From contig JASEVX010000003.1 in the NCBI GenBank assembly GCA_031761405.1, positions 18,314,489-18,378,488 on the forward strand: a stretch of 64,000 nt of DNA, given 5' to 3'. The notes under the pieces are model-generated. The model saw only the letters and a program-made list of their open reading frames with translations. It was not told the DNA's origin and did no database searches. This document shows positions 10,130-20,856 of the stretch, piece after piece. Numbering within the stretch: the first letter of the stretch is position 1; each line of letters begins with the position of its first letter. This DNA comes from Serripes groenlandicus. Lineage: Eukaryota > Mollusca > Bivalvia > Cardiida > Cardiidae. The translations under genes and the position numbers were made by a program.

Positions 10130-13100
10130 GTTCGTAAAACTGTTTGAAGTTGTTGACTCGTTTTCCAGGGTTTGGCTTGAAATGACCTTGAAATCTTAAA
10201 GAACATGAAACCTGTATTATCAGTATAAATGGCAAAGCAAGGCTCATCCCACAACCCTTTCCCACATTCAGAAGATTTCTGAAGTTTCTGCAACAATTGA
10301 AAACATTGTGGCAAAAAAAGAAACTTATGATGGAGGATTTTTTTCATATTTATTGTCTAGTTGTTTTCAAAACTGTCTGTTGCAGAATTCAATTGTTCAA
10401 TTGTTGTTTATGGGAAAGGGTTAATGAACTTAATTTATCCATGTCATTAAATTGATTATTTCAACATAATATCCATATTATCAGATTATTATGACAAATA
10501 TGGGTGAAAGAGAAGCAAACAGCAAACAAAATTTGACTGCACGTTTGTGCCTTTAACCCCCTTTCCCATGTACAGACATCTGAAAATATTGTGCAAAAGA
10601 TGATTTTGTGTAGGTGCTCAGTCAACATGGTATTAAATCTCTGAACAAACTGAAACTGCAAGCATCTGGAAAAACAGGAGTACTTAGCTTTGGGATATTT
10701 GAGAGCCAGTGTTAAGACCCAGGTTTGGAGCCCTGTAAGTGACTGTCATGGAAGAGTTCCCTAGGGCTTGGTCATCAATAAGTGTACCGTCTCATACCAA
10801 CATCAAGTTTGAAAGCAATTCTGATGAAATGTTCTACCATAACCCTTTCCCTCATATAGACGCTTTCTGACGCCTCTGCAGCAGACAGCTTTTTGAAAAC
10901 ATAGTGACAAAAGAAGAAATTGCACAAAACGTGCAATTTCTCTTTTTGCCACAATGTTTACCACTTGTTGTCATAGTAACCATTCAATTATTGAGATTTT
11001 CTATGTTTAGACAAAATACGTTCAAAGTCGTCTGCTGCAGAATTGTCGTATGAGGGAAAGGGATAACCCTGTTCATCTATTTTAATGGTAATTTACCTTT
11101 TCCCACATCGTATTTTAAATGTTGTCGGACTACAAAGGTGTTGAATGTATAATTTTACTGTTACAGGCATCCAATGACAGTGGTAAAGGTGGAAGCCTTG
11201 GTGACAGTCTTGTTTCACATCCTGAAGAAGATAGAGTGTTTGAGTTCAATATTCCCTCAGATATGTGTGGACTTTTCATTGGAACGCGAGGCAAAACTGT
11301 CAAACAAATACGGGATCAGTCCGGTGCAAGGATAAGACTAAAAAACAATCCGTACACAAGGGATTTCCAAATTTGTGTGGTAGAAGGTTTGTAGAGTAAT
11401 GCATATAATTTTACCCTTTCCAATGACAAATCTGCAGCAGACGACTTAAAAAACATATTTTGTCAAAAAATGGAAACTCTTTAATTGAATAGATAACCTA
11501 TGACTAAAAGTGGGAAACATTGTGGCAAAAGGATAAATTGCTCGTTTCGAGCAATTTCTTTTATTGTCACTGTTTTCAAAAAGCCGTCTGCTGCAGAGGC
11601 GACAGAAAGCGTCTATATGAGGTAAAGGGATAACTGATTCAACTTTTTTGTCGCATAGATCTGCAGCAGAAAACTTTTGAATACATTTAGACAAAGGTAG
11701 AAATTGCTCTTGATGAGCAAATTCTCCTTTTACAACAATGTTTTGAACTTTATTAATTAAATAATTGTTCTTTCATAAATATATAGATTTTCCATATTTT
11801 TGACTATATGTTTTTCAAAAGTCATCTGCTGCAGATTTGTTGTATGTGGGAAAGGGTTTAAGGGATGACTTGTCTGGTTCTTGTACAATCTCCATTGTCT
11901 ATCATGATTTGACTTGACCCTTTCCCTCTTATAGACGCTTTCTGACGCCTCTGCAGCAGACGACTTTTTGAAAACGGTGTCAAAAGAAGAAATTGCTCAA
12001 AACAAGCAATTTCTCCTTTTGCCACAATGTTTTCTACTTTTAGTCATGGGTTATACTTTCAATTATAGTGATTTTCTATGTTTTCACAAAATATGTTCAA
12101 AGTCATCTGCTTCAGAATTGTCGTGTGAGAGAAAGAGATTACAGTTCCTGCAGGCAACACATATTTCTTGGAACAGGCTTGTTAATTCCTCTCCGTCTTA
12201 TAAATTGCCATTGGACTTTTTCGTGATAAATTACTTTTTGAAATGTTTAAATTGACAAAATTACCAAACAAGATACCTGAACATAGTGTTAACATATGAA
12301 TGATTTTGTACAAAGATCAAGATAGCCACATGCTTCTGGTCACACCCATCAGTTTGATTGTATTTCCAGGAACTGAAGTGATAATCAACAGAGCATGTAA
12401 GATTATCAAAAGAAAGTTTCCAAGTATAAGTATCCCAGGGATTGATAGCGGAGCAGTTAGTAGTACAGTCATCATGCCAGAAATCATGCAGGTATTGTGC
12501 TGTTATACTTATATACCCTTTCCCACATACAACACATCTGTAGCAGACAAATGCTAAAATGTCTACGCAAAATAGTGAAACTCTGAAACTCGGTATGAAA
12601 GAAAGTGTAATTATGAGCAATTTCTACTTTTGTCACTATGTTTTCAAACATTGTCTGCATGTGGGATGACATGTAGTCCTCCTGTTGTGGAATAAAAGGT
12701 AGCTGTTTCTTTAATTTTATAATTATGCTCTTGAAGCATTAGATAGGTTTTATGACATTTAACTAAATGGAGATATTTGGGAGGAACAAGTCTCCTATTA
12801 CTTTTCAAGGCTTCATAGCGTGTGGCCAAAAGGGGTCTTGTGCCAAGTGTGTCCAGTGAGTCATTAATTAGTTAATGAGGCAAGTCTACTATAAATATAC
12901 TAATCAAAGCAAACACTGTCCAAATACGGTACCTCTAAAATAAACCTTGGTTACCAAAAAATGTAACAGCAGTCATTATATGGGACACACACTTGAAGAC
13001 ATTCAAATAAATACTTTTGTTTGTAGCTTTTTGTCGCAATCAATACTTTCCTGATTAAATGGGAAAGAAGGAAGATCCTTATTACATTTTACAGTGGCAT

Positions 13101-16100
13101 AGACAAATCTGGACGAACCCTTTTCACAAAGTTCTTAACCCTTTTCCAAAAACAACAAGTATGCAGCTAATGACTTAATGAACATAATATGCAAAAATAC
13201 AGATTTTTTTATAAATGAAAGTATATTTCTTGATAGCATTGTGACAAAAGAAGAAATTGCTCATTGCTAATAAATGTTTTCAAATGTTGTCTGCTACATA
13301 TGTTTCAAAATCATGCATCTACAAATAAGAAAGGGTTAACCCTTTCCCACACACAACAAATATGCAGCTGATGACAGAAACACATAGGCACAATTGTGGA
13401 AATGAAAGTACAGTGAGTGAGAAAAGTTGAATCATTGTGATATTAGAAGATTTTGCTCGTCATATAGGAGTTGCTGTGTCGGTCGGTCCGCTTATTTGTC
13501 TGTAACTCGGCAATCACATGGTGAAATTCAATGAAATCATATTGAAATGTTAAAGGAAGATTCTATACCAATAGGAGCTCAATAGTGCCTGAAGCCATTT
13601 CAGTTGGATGTTATGGCCCCTTGGTTATTATACATAGTGTTATACAATACCAACATTCGTGTCAGCGCAGCGCTGTTTCTCTGCAATTATTGTTGGAATT
13701 CGATGAAAATTTTTAAGAAGTTTTAATACAAAGAGGAATAAGAATAATATTTGTACAATTAACCCTTCCCACATAAAGCCTTTTGACGCATCTGCAGCAG
13801 ACGGCTTTTGAAAATATTGTGTCAAAAAGAAAAATTTCTCATGAGAAATTTCTTTTGACACAATGCTTTCAACTCTATTCAATAATTATAGTACCTTCAT
13901 TTATATCAAATTTCTATATTTTTTCCTAGATGTTTTCAAAGTCATCTGCTGACCATTTTTTATATGTGGTAAATAGTTAGTTTTTGATGTATTTTATTAC
14001 AGCTGAACCTTGCAGAGAGTGTATCTATTGATGTAGTCGTGTCGAGTATAGTGGATGCTGGTCGTGTCTTCATACAACAGCCCACCCATCCTTCCTTCCC
14101 GTCACTTGAACGTCTCAACTCCTTCATGAACCAGTGCTATCATCACGACGGAGCTGTACCTGATATACCCAAACCTATTGAAAGTAAGAGTTTACTCTTC
14201 TCATCCTATTTTAACCCTTTCCCTCATACGACAATTCCACAGCAGATGACTGAACATATTTTGTCAAAAAATGGAAAATCTATAATTGAATGGATAACCT
14301 ATGTCTAAAAGTGGAAAACATTGTGGCAACAATTTCTTCTTTTGTCACTATGTTTTCAAAAAGCCATCTGCTGCAGAGGCGTCAGAAAGAATCAATATTA
14401 GGGAAAGTGTTAAGTGGCTCCTTTTAATGGTGTTTTCTCCACTTTCAACAGTATTCCAGTTACAGCACAGCCTTACTTTGGGAAATATATCAATACAACA
14501 TGTATTATTTATCCCTTCACAAGTGCTTCAGTCACAGTAATATTTCCTGTTATGCCAAGCACCAAGGAGGGAAGCCTTTTCTACGATTTTATGCCTTTGG
14601 TTTGACCTTACTTGAAGTAGGATCTTTGAGCTTCAAGCCTTGTTCAATACAAGTTGGCTTTTGTGAACATTATAGACCCTGATTGGCCTGTGCATTTGCA
14701 CAGTCAGATTAACTTGAACATCATTAAGAACTACATTGTTCACAATCGCATATTATTTATACAAGCCTGTTAGAAGATTATGTTAATTTGTGTAGATTCT
14801 GTAAAAACAGGATATGTACACAGAGTCCTAGATAAGAGGGAGTGAACAGGTCTTTTACAGACAATATTTTTCGTATTACTCAACCAAATACTATCTTACA
14901 TGTAGACGATTCTTTTGAGTACCCGCAACATAGGATTTGAATGTCAAATAAGGATTTAAGAACATGAAAAATGCCCCTCTGATCCAGGCTGAACCTACAC
15001 TGTTCAGAGATGCCAACTTGGATCTTTTCCCATGGTCTGGGTTATATAGGATAATTATACATTCCTGCCACCGACACTGAAAACTTTTGAAAACATTGTC
15101 GGAGAAGCAGATTATCTCCTTGATAGTCCACCCAAGCTTGCAAAGGGGAATATTGGGGTCACTTTGTGTCCAGCATCCGTCATGCAGTGTCAACAATTAC
15201 TTGATAACTCCTAGATAGTCCCTCAGTAGCATAAGAAAGGATGTAACAAAATGGAATATCTTCTCCTGAAATTTTTGGCTTGATTTGACAAAATATCACA
15301 TGAATGATAACTAAACCCTTTCCCTCATATATACGCTTTCTGATGCCTCCGCAGCAGACAGCTTTTTGAAAACATAGTGACAAAAGAAGAAAATGCACAA
15401 AATGTGCAATTCTTCCTTTTGCCACAATGTTTTCCACTTCTTGTCATTGGATAAATCCATTCAATTATTGAGATTTTACAAAATATGTTCAAAGTCGTCT
15501 GCTGCATGATTGTTGTATGAGGGAAAGGGTTAAACTGAAATTGATTGACCTAAAAATGTGGTCCCCAAGTGCTGACAGTTATTTTACATAGTGTATAGTG
15601 AAATCTTGAAAATTATCTACTGAAAATTTGTTATCCAGATAGAGATCCCCAAGATATGACGTTGTGACACCATTTCTATTGAATTTCTGCTACATTAGCT
15701 TTGTTTCCTCTCTTACATGAGAATATTCTTTTCCGACCTTCGCCTCTCTTGGTCACAATCCTTATGTGTATAATATTTTGGCCAAGTTCAGATTACCAGA
15801 AACACAATAATTAAAATAATGACCCCTTCATTTGTGTATATTATGTCAGTTAGGAACCTTTTCCTTTTCGGAATGCAACATTTTCTTCACAGATGTTTTT
15901 TAATGGAGATAAAGACTTCCATACCACAATTCTGCATCAAAAAACTTTGAAAACATCGTGGCAAAAATATTAAAAATATAATTATACAAAATATAGCTGA
16001 AAACATTGTTGCAAAAGGCAAAATTGCTAAATATGAGTACTTCTCCTTTTTATGCCCCCGGAATCACCGATTCGGTGGGCATCTAGTTTTTGGTCTGTCT

Positions 16101-19100
16101 GTCGAAAAAAACTTTTAACCTTGACCACTTCTTTTGAACCATAACAAGTATGGCTACCATATCTCACATGTGTATTCCTTGTGACATGAACTTTCTGTCA
16201 GTACCAAATTTTTTGACATTTGCGACCTTGACCTTTGACCTAGATATCTTTGTCTGTCTGTCGAAAAAACCTTTAACCTTGACCACTACTTTTGAACCAT
16301 AACAGGTACTGCTACCATATTTCACATGTGTATTCCTTGTAACATGACCTTTCTGTCAGTACCAAAATGTTTGACTTTGCGACCTTGACCTTTGACCTAG
16401 ATCTCTTTGTCTGTCGAAAATAACTTTAACCTTGACCACTACTTTTGAACCATAACAGGTACGGCTACCATATTTTACAGGTGTATTCCTTGCGACCTTG
16501 ACCTTTGACCTAGATGTTGCCATTCGGGGGCATCAGTGTTTCACAAACACATCTTGTTCCACAATGTTTTCCTAAGCAATTTTTTACAGATGCATCTATA
16601 TGTGAGAAATTGTTCCATGTTGTTATGGTCAGTTGTACGCTCAAACTATGTTATCTCTTTTTATTGTGACATCTGCTATGGCTTTGACTTTTCCATACAT
16701 AGAACAAATCTGCAGTAGAGAACTTAAAAAATAACTTGGCGAATATTTGTAAAACCAGTTATAATCAAATTAAGAAACATTGCAACCAAGGATAGAAATT
16801 GCTCATGATGAGCAATCTCTCCCTTTTGTCTGCCTGCATGTGGAAAATAGCTAACTGGCTGGTGACACATATTCCTTTGAGCTCTCTATCCCAAATATAT
16901 TTTGTAGGTGGGGTAATATGTGCAGCCCCTATGTTAAATGGTTGGTACCGAGCCCAGATCATGGTGTATTATGAGGATACAGACGAATGTGATATCAAAT
17001 ATGTGGATTATGGTGGATACAGTCGGATCTCTAGTCTCTGTCTCAAACAAATACGAAGTGATTTCATGACCTTGCCTTTTGAAGCTATAGAGTGCTACCT
17101 GGCAAATGTCACGCCTCTTGAAAGTAAGTGGACATTTTTCTGTGTTAACCCTTTCCCTGATACAGTTTATTTTCAAAAAATAGTGCAAGTACAATAGGCA
17201 ATTTTGTCTTCAAGTTTTCATAGCATATAAATGTTTCCATAGGAAAACCTAGACTATTAGATTGCAGTCAATGGGCGTGCAGATGTCAACAATTGGTGTT
17301 GATCCTATAGCTTCTCTTTGCATTGTTAGAATATAAATAATTTTGCTAAAGTGTCAACCATCACCTTGATATGTTACAAAAAAAAATTCCATATTGATCT
17401 GATCTAAAGAGCAATTTCTCCCCTTGTCATTATGTTTTCAAAAGTGTTCTGCTCTATAAATTTGAAATAACATCAGTTTATGTGATTACAGATGAAAGTT
17501 ACTTTAGCCCTGAGTCGTCTGTTGTACTAGAAGAATTAACCCAGGGTAAAATGTTACAAGCTCAGGTTGTTGGGAAAGCAGAGGATGGGATTCCATACAT
17601 ACATGTTTATATGATTAGTGGCCCAAACCAGGTATTGATTGCTTTACTCTTTCTAACATCTGAAGTACACAACTTTTGAAACATAAGGCATAAGGAGAAG
17701 TTGCTCATGATATGCAATTCCTCCTTTTGCTTCAAAGTTTTTAAAGCTGTACAATAATTATGCTTCCTTTTAAAGAGATTTTCATATTTCTGTACCTGAC
17801 GGTCCCATAATATGGTGTCTGTGATTTTGTGTTACATCACAAACTGTGGTGTCCTCTTTTGGTGTGATGTAGCAAGACACCAGAGACTGCACAAAGTGTG
17901 TAACAGAGGGCACCAAACACTGAACAAATCACATAAAGGCATAAACCTGTTCGGTATAAACTATTCTACATTGAAATGAATATGAATTTATTATGCAGTG
18001 TGGCTACGAAAGTAGAATATTATGTCCATTTCACCCGACGTAACAAGAGACACAAATCGTCATTTTCTTCAATCAAAATTGAATAAAAAAATATTTGTAG
18101 TGAATTAATTAGGTTTGCAAACATCTTCAGACAATTTAAATCAATAAATAAAAAGCGAACATTCATTGCAAAACATTCTGAGCAACCACTGATAAAATGA
18201 ATCTGTGAGTGATGAGGACTGTCAAAGTTTTCCAAGTTTCACAGCAACCATTCTTGACCCGCAATATTGACACACTGTCATAAACGGTTCAAACTTAAAA
18301 ATCTTTTCAATAGTTAATGTCATAAATAGATCGGAAAATTTCATGTTTCTCCTTTGGCGATAGACAAAGTATTTGTTAATTATAAAAAAAATGTTATGTA
18401 ATAAAAAAAAAAAAGACAATTTTCATACTCGATACGTTGACTCTGTGTGTCAGAATTATACTATGTGTCAGAGAACAATCTGTTTTTGACATTAACATAG
18501 AATTGTAGCGAACACATGATTATAATGCATTGGTAATGAGCTAAAATGCTTTTAAGACATGACATAAATTTCTCACAAATAAGTTTGCTTAAAAGAGGGT
18601 AAAAAATGATTTTGGTTTTCAAACACCAATTGTGGGCGAGGACACCTGCAAAATGCACCAGAAAAGTTCAATTTAAATGAATGAACCGTTCTTTTAAAGG
18701 TCAATATCATATATCATTTCATACAGTTAGTTGTTTCAAACTCTTTCTGACATATTTTACAACTATTTAACACATATTTAATATGAGTAATCAAATAACA
18801 AATCTGTGATATAACACAATACCCCAGACACCATATTATGGCTTACCTGGATATTTTCAAGGTTGTTTATCGCAGATATGATGTACTGGTATACGTGAAA
18901 GACTGCTAACAGATTTAATCAATGGCAAACGATGTGTCAATGTGTTGAAAACATGTGAAGTAGTCTGTCAGTTTTGTTTTATGTGGCAAAGTGTTAACTG
19001 TCTTCTGCAATATCTATAGTCGCCTGCTTTGAAACAATTTGAGTAGAAAATCCTAATGTCTTGAAAACTGAAAGAATGACTTGGAGATGCTTCTTTTGAT

Positions 19101-20426
19101 TAACCATAACATAGATATAGATGAGTGCTTAGAAATATTGTGGAAGCAAGTACTGTTTACTCCTCCTTATCTAGTCCTAGTATGATTATTGATGATAATT
19201 TCTCTTTGATCAGAATGTTTTCTCTTGTGTCAAAATAAATTCCTATTTACTAGATGTTAGATGTTTACCTCGCCTGAGTGATCGGGATGAGCTATTGTGA
19301 TCACTCACTGTCTGTTGTCATCATCCATCGCCAGATATTTCCATTTTAACAACTTCTCCTACTAAACCGATGGACCAATTTCAAAATGTTTTCACATAAA
19401 TATTCTTAACATCCCCCTTAACCCTTTCCCACCTGCATACGCATTTTGACGCAATAGCAGCAGACGACTTTTGAAAACATTGTGACCAAAGGCGAAATTG
19501 CTCATGATTAGCAATTTCCCCTTTGGCCACAATGTTTTCAACTTTATTTAACAATTAAGCTATCTTTTATAGAGATTGTTCAGGTTTTTGTCACCATGTT
19601 TTCAAAGTCGTCTGCTGCAGATTTGTTGTATGTGGGAAATTGTTAACCAAAAATGTTCAAAGCATTCCTCTCCACTACACAAGATGGCTGCAAGAGCTAA
19701 AAATCAAAAAAAAACATCTAAGCTCAATTTTTAAAATATATACATACACAATAACGTTCCTTTTAGTGGGTCTAACAAAATTGTTCCACTCTGATGCAAA
19801 GGATGACTACCAAAGCTAATGGTAGAAAAATCTTTAAATAACCTTTCCCAAGTCATAGAGGCTCAATTTCAAAATATTTTCACACAAATGTTCATTATGT
19901 CTACCAAAATTGTTCATATCTGTTTGATACATGACACAAGATTGCCACTACAGTTGAAATAAAGAAAAAAGTTCCAACAAATTTCAAAATAAATTTACCC
20001 TAGATTACTGGTTATTAAGTGACACTTCCAAACTTTTCCAAACACTTCCCCTCTGCTGCTATAGCTGCAAAGAATAGAGTATTAATATTGATCTTGGGTG
20101 ATCAATACAGGACCATCATGGGTCTCTTGTGTCGGTTTTTTTTTGATAAATTATTTTCCAACCAGCCATAGTATTGTATCAGTTTCTTTTCAGTGAATAA
20201 GTCTTGTTAGCCCCACAATGAGCACAAATAGCTGTTTTGTCGCCATGATGTAATTATAATTCTGTTGAAAATTGTGTAAAGCCCAAAAGCAAAACTTTTA
20301 AGTGAAAGGGTTACGCATTTTGGGAACTACGTTTGATTGAAAATTTTATATTTCTTTCAGACCGTGCTTGTTAACAGAGAGTTGGTGAACCGCGGTGTAG
20401 TTAGGTGGCTGGAATTACTCTCGTAG
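9101..20426 (+). CDS. AKAP1: A-kinase anchor protein 1, mitochondrial (complete, 7 coding exons)
   Basis: Joined exons 9101-10129, 11167-11386, 12370-12491, 14003-14183, 16908-17123, 17492-17631 and 20361-20426 give 657 codons plus stop, phases consistent throughout. Residues 7-26 are a hydrophobic segment followed by a basic stretch (27-37), the signal anchor that places AKAP1 on the outer mitochondrial membrane. Residues 38-343 are acidic, Ser/Asn-rich and probably disordered. A KH domain covers about 366-435, with the RNA-binding loop GTRG at 382-385. A Tudor domain covers about 518-589 and contains YVDYGGY. The C-terminus VLVNRELVNRG...W matches the vertebrate end. AKAP1 tethers PKA and RNA at mitochondria (family knowledge). 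The protein is shorter than vertebrate AKAP1 (about 900 aa) because the middle is short. I could not identify the PKA RII-binding helix with confidence. Confidence 0.93.
10246..10426. mobile_element. TTAA MITE, degenerate, in AKAP1 intron 1
   Basis: Left end AACCCTTTCCCACATTCAG, right end GTTTATGGGAAAGGGTTAA. The centre keeps only the GAAAACATTGTGGCAAAA segment and its partner. Confidence 0.7.
10552..10625 (-). mobile_element. TTAA MITE left-end remnant
   Basis: TTTAACCCCCTTTCCCATGT and ACAGACATCTGAAAATATTG, then the similarity stops. Confidence 0.45.
10838..11066 (+). mobile_element. TTAA MITE, near-complete (family description)
   Basis: Representative copy. Left end AACCCTTTCCCTCATATAGA with GACGCTTTCTGACGCCTCTG and CAGCAGAC; right end TCTGCTGCAGAATTGTCG and GAGGGAAAGGGATAA. 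Between them are GTGACAAAAGAAGAAATTGC and its inverted partner GCAATTTCTCTTTTTGCCAC, so the whole 229 bp folds as a long hairpin, with an inner GCACAAAACGTGC palindrome. Intact copies start and stop with TTAA, as piggyBac-type elements do; a TIR beginning CCC also fits piggyBac. No ORF. Plus orientation here means the GACGCTTTCTGACG end is on the left. Confidence 0.9.
11167..11386 (+). CDS. AKAP1: AKAP1 coding exon 2: first part of the KH domain
   Basis: Follows a TTACAG acceptor and ends at GTAGAAG|GTTTGT in phase 1. Encodes VFEFNIPSDMCGLFIGTRGK, including the GXXG loop. Confidence 0.93.
11409..11633 (-). mobile_element. TTAA MITE, near-complete, 22 bp after AKAP1 exon 2
   Basis: Opposite orientation to the 10838 copy: AATCTGCAGCAGACGAC at left, GCCGTCTGCTGCAGAGGCG and GTCTATATGAGG at right. 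Inner palindrome TGCTCGTTTCGAGCA is perfect. Confidence 0.85.
11640..11863. mobile_element. TTAA MITE, older copy
   Basis: AGATCTGCAGCAGAAAAC at left, CTGCTGCAGATTTGTTGTAT and GTGGGAAAGGGTTTAA at right; inner palindrome AATTGCTC(TTGAT)GAGCAAATT. The extreme left end is eroded. Confidence 0.75.
11912..12141 (+). mobile_element. TTAA MITE, near-complete, in AKAP1 intron 2
   Basis: Left ACCCTTTCCCTCTTATAGAC, right GAATTGTCGTGTGAGAGAAA. The inner palindrome has one mismatch (GCTCAAAACAAGC). Confidence 0.85.
12370..12491 (+). CDS. AKAP1: AKAP1 coding exon 3: end of the KH domain
   Basis: Acceptor TATTTCCAG, donor CAG|GTATTG, phase 1 to 0. Encodes TEVIINRACKIIKRKFPS, the last KH helix. Confidence 0.92.
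12515..12668 (-). mobile_element. TTAA MITE, deleted copy
   Basis: TACCCTTTCCCACATACAAC and ATCTGTAGCAGAC at left, ATGAGCAATTTCTACTTTTG and TGTCTGCATGTGGGA at right. It begins about 24 bp after the exon 3 donor. Confidence 0.6.
13134..13338. mobile_element. TTAA MITE, old copy
   Basis: TTAACCCTTTTCCAAAAACA at left and AAATAAGAAAGGGTTAA at right enclose ATTGTGACAAAAGAAGAAAT and TGTCTGCTACATATG. Shares its right TTAA with the next remnant. Confidence 0.65.
13335..13440 (-). mobile_element. TTAA MITE left half
   Basis: TTAACCCTTTCCCACACACA and ATATGCAGCTGATGAC, then AATTGTGGAAATGAAAG; the rest is missing. Confidence 0.55.
13450..13660 (-). repeat. Old relative of the 26347 and 42068 elements
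   Basis: Contains GTCGGTCGGTCCGC, GGTGAAATTCAATGAAAT, GATTCTATACCAATAGGAG and GTTATGGCCCCTT in the order found in the TACCCCC-type elements, but without recognisable ends. Confidence 0.45.
13757..13978 (+). mobile_element. TTAA MITE, ends 25 bp before AKAP1 exon 4
   Basis: ATTAACCCTTCCCACATAAA at left and TATATGTGGTAAATAGTTAG at right. Inner arms are a perfect palindrome, AATTTCTCATGAGAAATT. Confidence 0.75.
14003..14183 (+). CDS. AKAP1: AKAP1 coding exon 4: linker between KH and Tudor
   Basis: Acceptor ATTACAG, donor A|GTAAGA, phase 0 to 1. Encodes GRVFIQQPTHPSFPSLERLN, a stretch strongly conserved in animal AKAP1. A TTAA MITE starts 28 bp after the donor. Confidence 0.93.
14211..14414 (-). 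mobile_element. TTAA MITE in AKAP1 intron 4
   Basis: TTAACCCTTTCCCTCATACG at left, AGGGAAAGTGTTAA at right. The centre has lost one arm of the inner palindrome (GGCAACAATTTCTTC). Confidence 0.85.
14660..14800 (+). repeat. Dispersed repeat, second copy near 21590
   Basis: Shares TTTTGTGAAC, CCTGTGCAT..GCACAG, and GTGTAGATTCTG with 21590-21740 in the same order. It contains the short palindrome CTGTGCATTTGCACAG. Class unknown. Confidence 0.4.
14826..14990. mobile_element. Palindromic MITE, GATAAGG-ended family, copy 3
   Basis: TCCTAGATAAGAGGGAG at left and GCCCCTCTGATCCAGG at right enclose GATTCTTTTGAGTACCCGCA. One hairpin arm is reduced. Confidence 0.7.
15312..15534 (+). mobile_element. TTAA MITE, near-complete, AKAP1 intron 4
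   Basis: Left TAAACCCTTTCCCTCATATA, right TGAGGGAAAGGGTTAA; inner GCACAAAATGTGC palindrome is perfect. Confidence 0.88.
15890..16620 (-). mobile_element. TTAA MITE split by the 16051-16556 element
   Basis: The left part runs through ATTCTGCATCAAAAAACTTT and GCTAAATATGAGTACTTCTC, stops in CTTTTT at 16051, and resumes at 16557 with TTCCACAATGTTTTCC and GATGCATCTATATGTGAG. The interrupted host sequence (CTCCTTTTTgCCACAATG) is the normal MITE interior. Confidence 0.65.
16051..16556 (-). mobile_element. Helentron/HINE-like element, TGCCCCC family, with three tandem core units
   Basis: On the minus strand it starts CAAGATGTGTTTGTGAAACA (hairpin GTGTTTGTGAAACAC), has the subterminal inverted repeat TGCCCCCG / CGGGGGCA, and ends with a CCACCGAATCGGTG hairpin and GGGGGCATAAAAA. 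The core repeats GTCTGTCGAAAA, ACCTTGACCACT and TTTGACCTAGAT about every 130-170 bp. Inserted in a MITE within AKAP1 intron 4. Confidence 0.75.
16690..16858. mobile_element. TTAA MITE remnant just upstream of AKAP1 exon 5
   Basis: CATACATAGAACAAATCTGC at left, AATTGCTCATGATGAGCAAT palindrome, then CTGCCTGCATGTGG. It ends about 50 bp before the exon 5 acceptor and may overlap its branch region. Confidence 0.6.
16908..17123 (+). CDS. AKAP1: AKAP1 coding exon 5: Tudor domain
   Basis: Acceptor TTTTGTAG, donor A|GTAAGT, phase 1 to 1. Encodes GVICAAPMLNGWYRAQ, then YVDYGGY and the QIRSDFMTLP signature. A MITE remnant ends about 50 bp before it and another begins about 20 bp after it. Confidence 0.93.
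17145..17466. mobile_element. TTAA MITE, degenerate, between AKAP1 exons 5 and 6
   Basis: TTAACCCTTTCCCTGATACA at left; GAGCAATTTCTCCCCTTGTC and TTTTCAAAAGTGTTCTGCTC at right, with unrelated sequence in between. Confidence 0.5.
17492..17631 (+). CDS. AKAP1: AKAP1 coding exon 6
   Basis: Acceptor GATTACAG, donor CAG|GTATTG, phase 1 to 0. Encodes YFSPESSVVLEELTQGKMLQ, matching the post-Tudor region of AKAP1. Confidence 0.92.
17655..18997 (+). mobile_element. TTAA MITE split by the 17799-18843 transposon
   Basis: Left part includes GTTGCTCATGATATGCAATT and AGAGATTTTCATATTTCTG. After the insertion the host resumes with GGATATTTTCAAGG..CGCAGATATGATGTA, and a MITE-like right end TATGTGGCAAAGTGTTAA lies at 18978-18997; the latter could belong to a second remnant (18925-18997). 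Confidence 0.55.
17799..18843. mobile_element. TIR DNA transposon, 1,045 bp, AKAP1 intron 6
   Basis: A 36-bp inverted repeat begins CCATAATATGGTGTCTG at 17805 and is matched to 18841, with only a few differences. The flanks carry a direct repeat TACCTG (17793-17798, 18844-18849), a probable 6-bp target duplication. Minus-strand ORFs at 18020-18658 are short and carry no transposase motif I recognise, so I call it non-autonomous. Superfamily not determined. Confidence 0.7.
19268..20129 (-). mobile_element. Helentron/HINE-like element, CAAGAG family, with a MITE inside
   Basis: Minus-strand start CAAGAGACCCATGATGGTCC (hairpin ACCCATGATGGTC), then ATTGATCACCCAAG; the end near 19268 has TCACAATAGCTCATC and a GTGATCACT region. 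It is interrupted by the TTAA MITE at 19418. Confidence 0.65.
19418..19646 (+). mobile_element. TTAA MITE inserted in the 19268-20129 element
   Basis: TTAACCCTTTCCCACCTGCA at left, GTATGTGGGAAATTGTTAA at right, both TTAA tetranucleotides intact. Inner palindrome ATTGCTCATGATTAGCAAT. Confidence 0.85.
20361..20426 (+). CDS. AKAP1: AKAP1 last coding exon and stop
   Basis: Acceptor TTTCTTTCAG. Twenty-one codons ending VVRWLELLS then TAG at 20424-20426. The first AATAAA downstream is at 20686-20691, inside a decayed MITE; its use as the poly(A) signal is only possible, not shown. Confidence 0.9.
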   Translation, partial: TVLVNRELVNRGVVRWLELLS

Positions 20427-20602
20427 TAGAAACCCAAGACAGTTTTTCTTTCCTACATCATTCTTTAGATTCCTTATATCTGTGGTATTAACCTGTGTAA
20501 ACTTTGTAGAAAGATTTGCCATAGGTATATTTGTTTATTGAAAGTCATAATGTGAAAGCTAAATATTAAGAGGAAAAGATCTAAATACCCAACATTTAAG
20601 AA

Positions 20603-20856
20603 TTAACCTTTTCCCACATGTACATATGTTTTGACAGTTCAACAGCATTTAAACAAAATGTAGCAAAAGGAGAGTAATTTGTCAAAATAAAAGCTATTGA
20701 GTTTGACATCTAGGCAAAACAAATGGCATATCTCTATACATGAAAGTATAATTGTGGAATAAAATTGAAAATTTCTCTTTTTAAAACAATGCTTCAAAAG
20801 TTGTGTGCTGCAGATGCGTCAAAGTGCATCTGCAAGTGTTTTTTTTTAAAGAGTTA
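20603..20856. mobile_element. TTAA MITE, old copy
   Basis: ATTAACCTTTTCCCACATGT at left; CAAAAGTTGTGTGCTGCAGA, TGCATCTGCAAGTG and GAGTTAAG at right. Confidence 0.65.

Noticed and set aside
16054..16540. Simple TIR transposon with GCCCCCG ends
   Set aside because: The inverted GCCCCCG is subterminal; the true ends are CAAGAT and the A run, placing it with the HINE-like elements.
18020..18658. Transposase in the 17799-18843 element
   Set aside because: Three separate short minus-strand ORFs, no DDE/DDD or zinc-finger pattern I can recognise.
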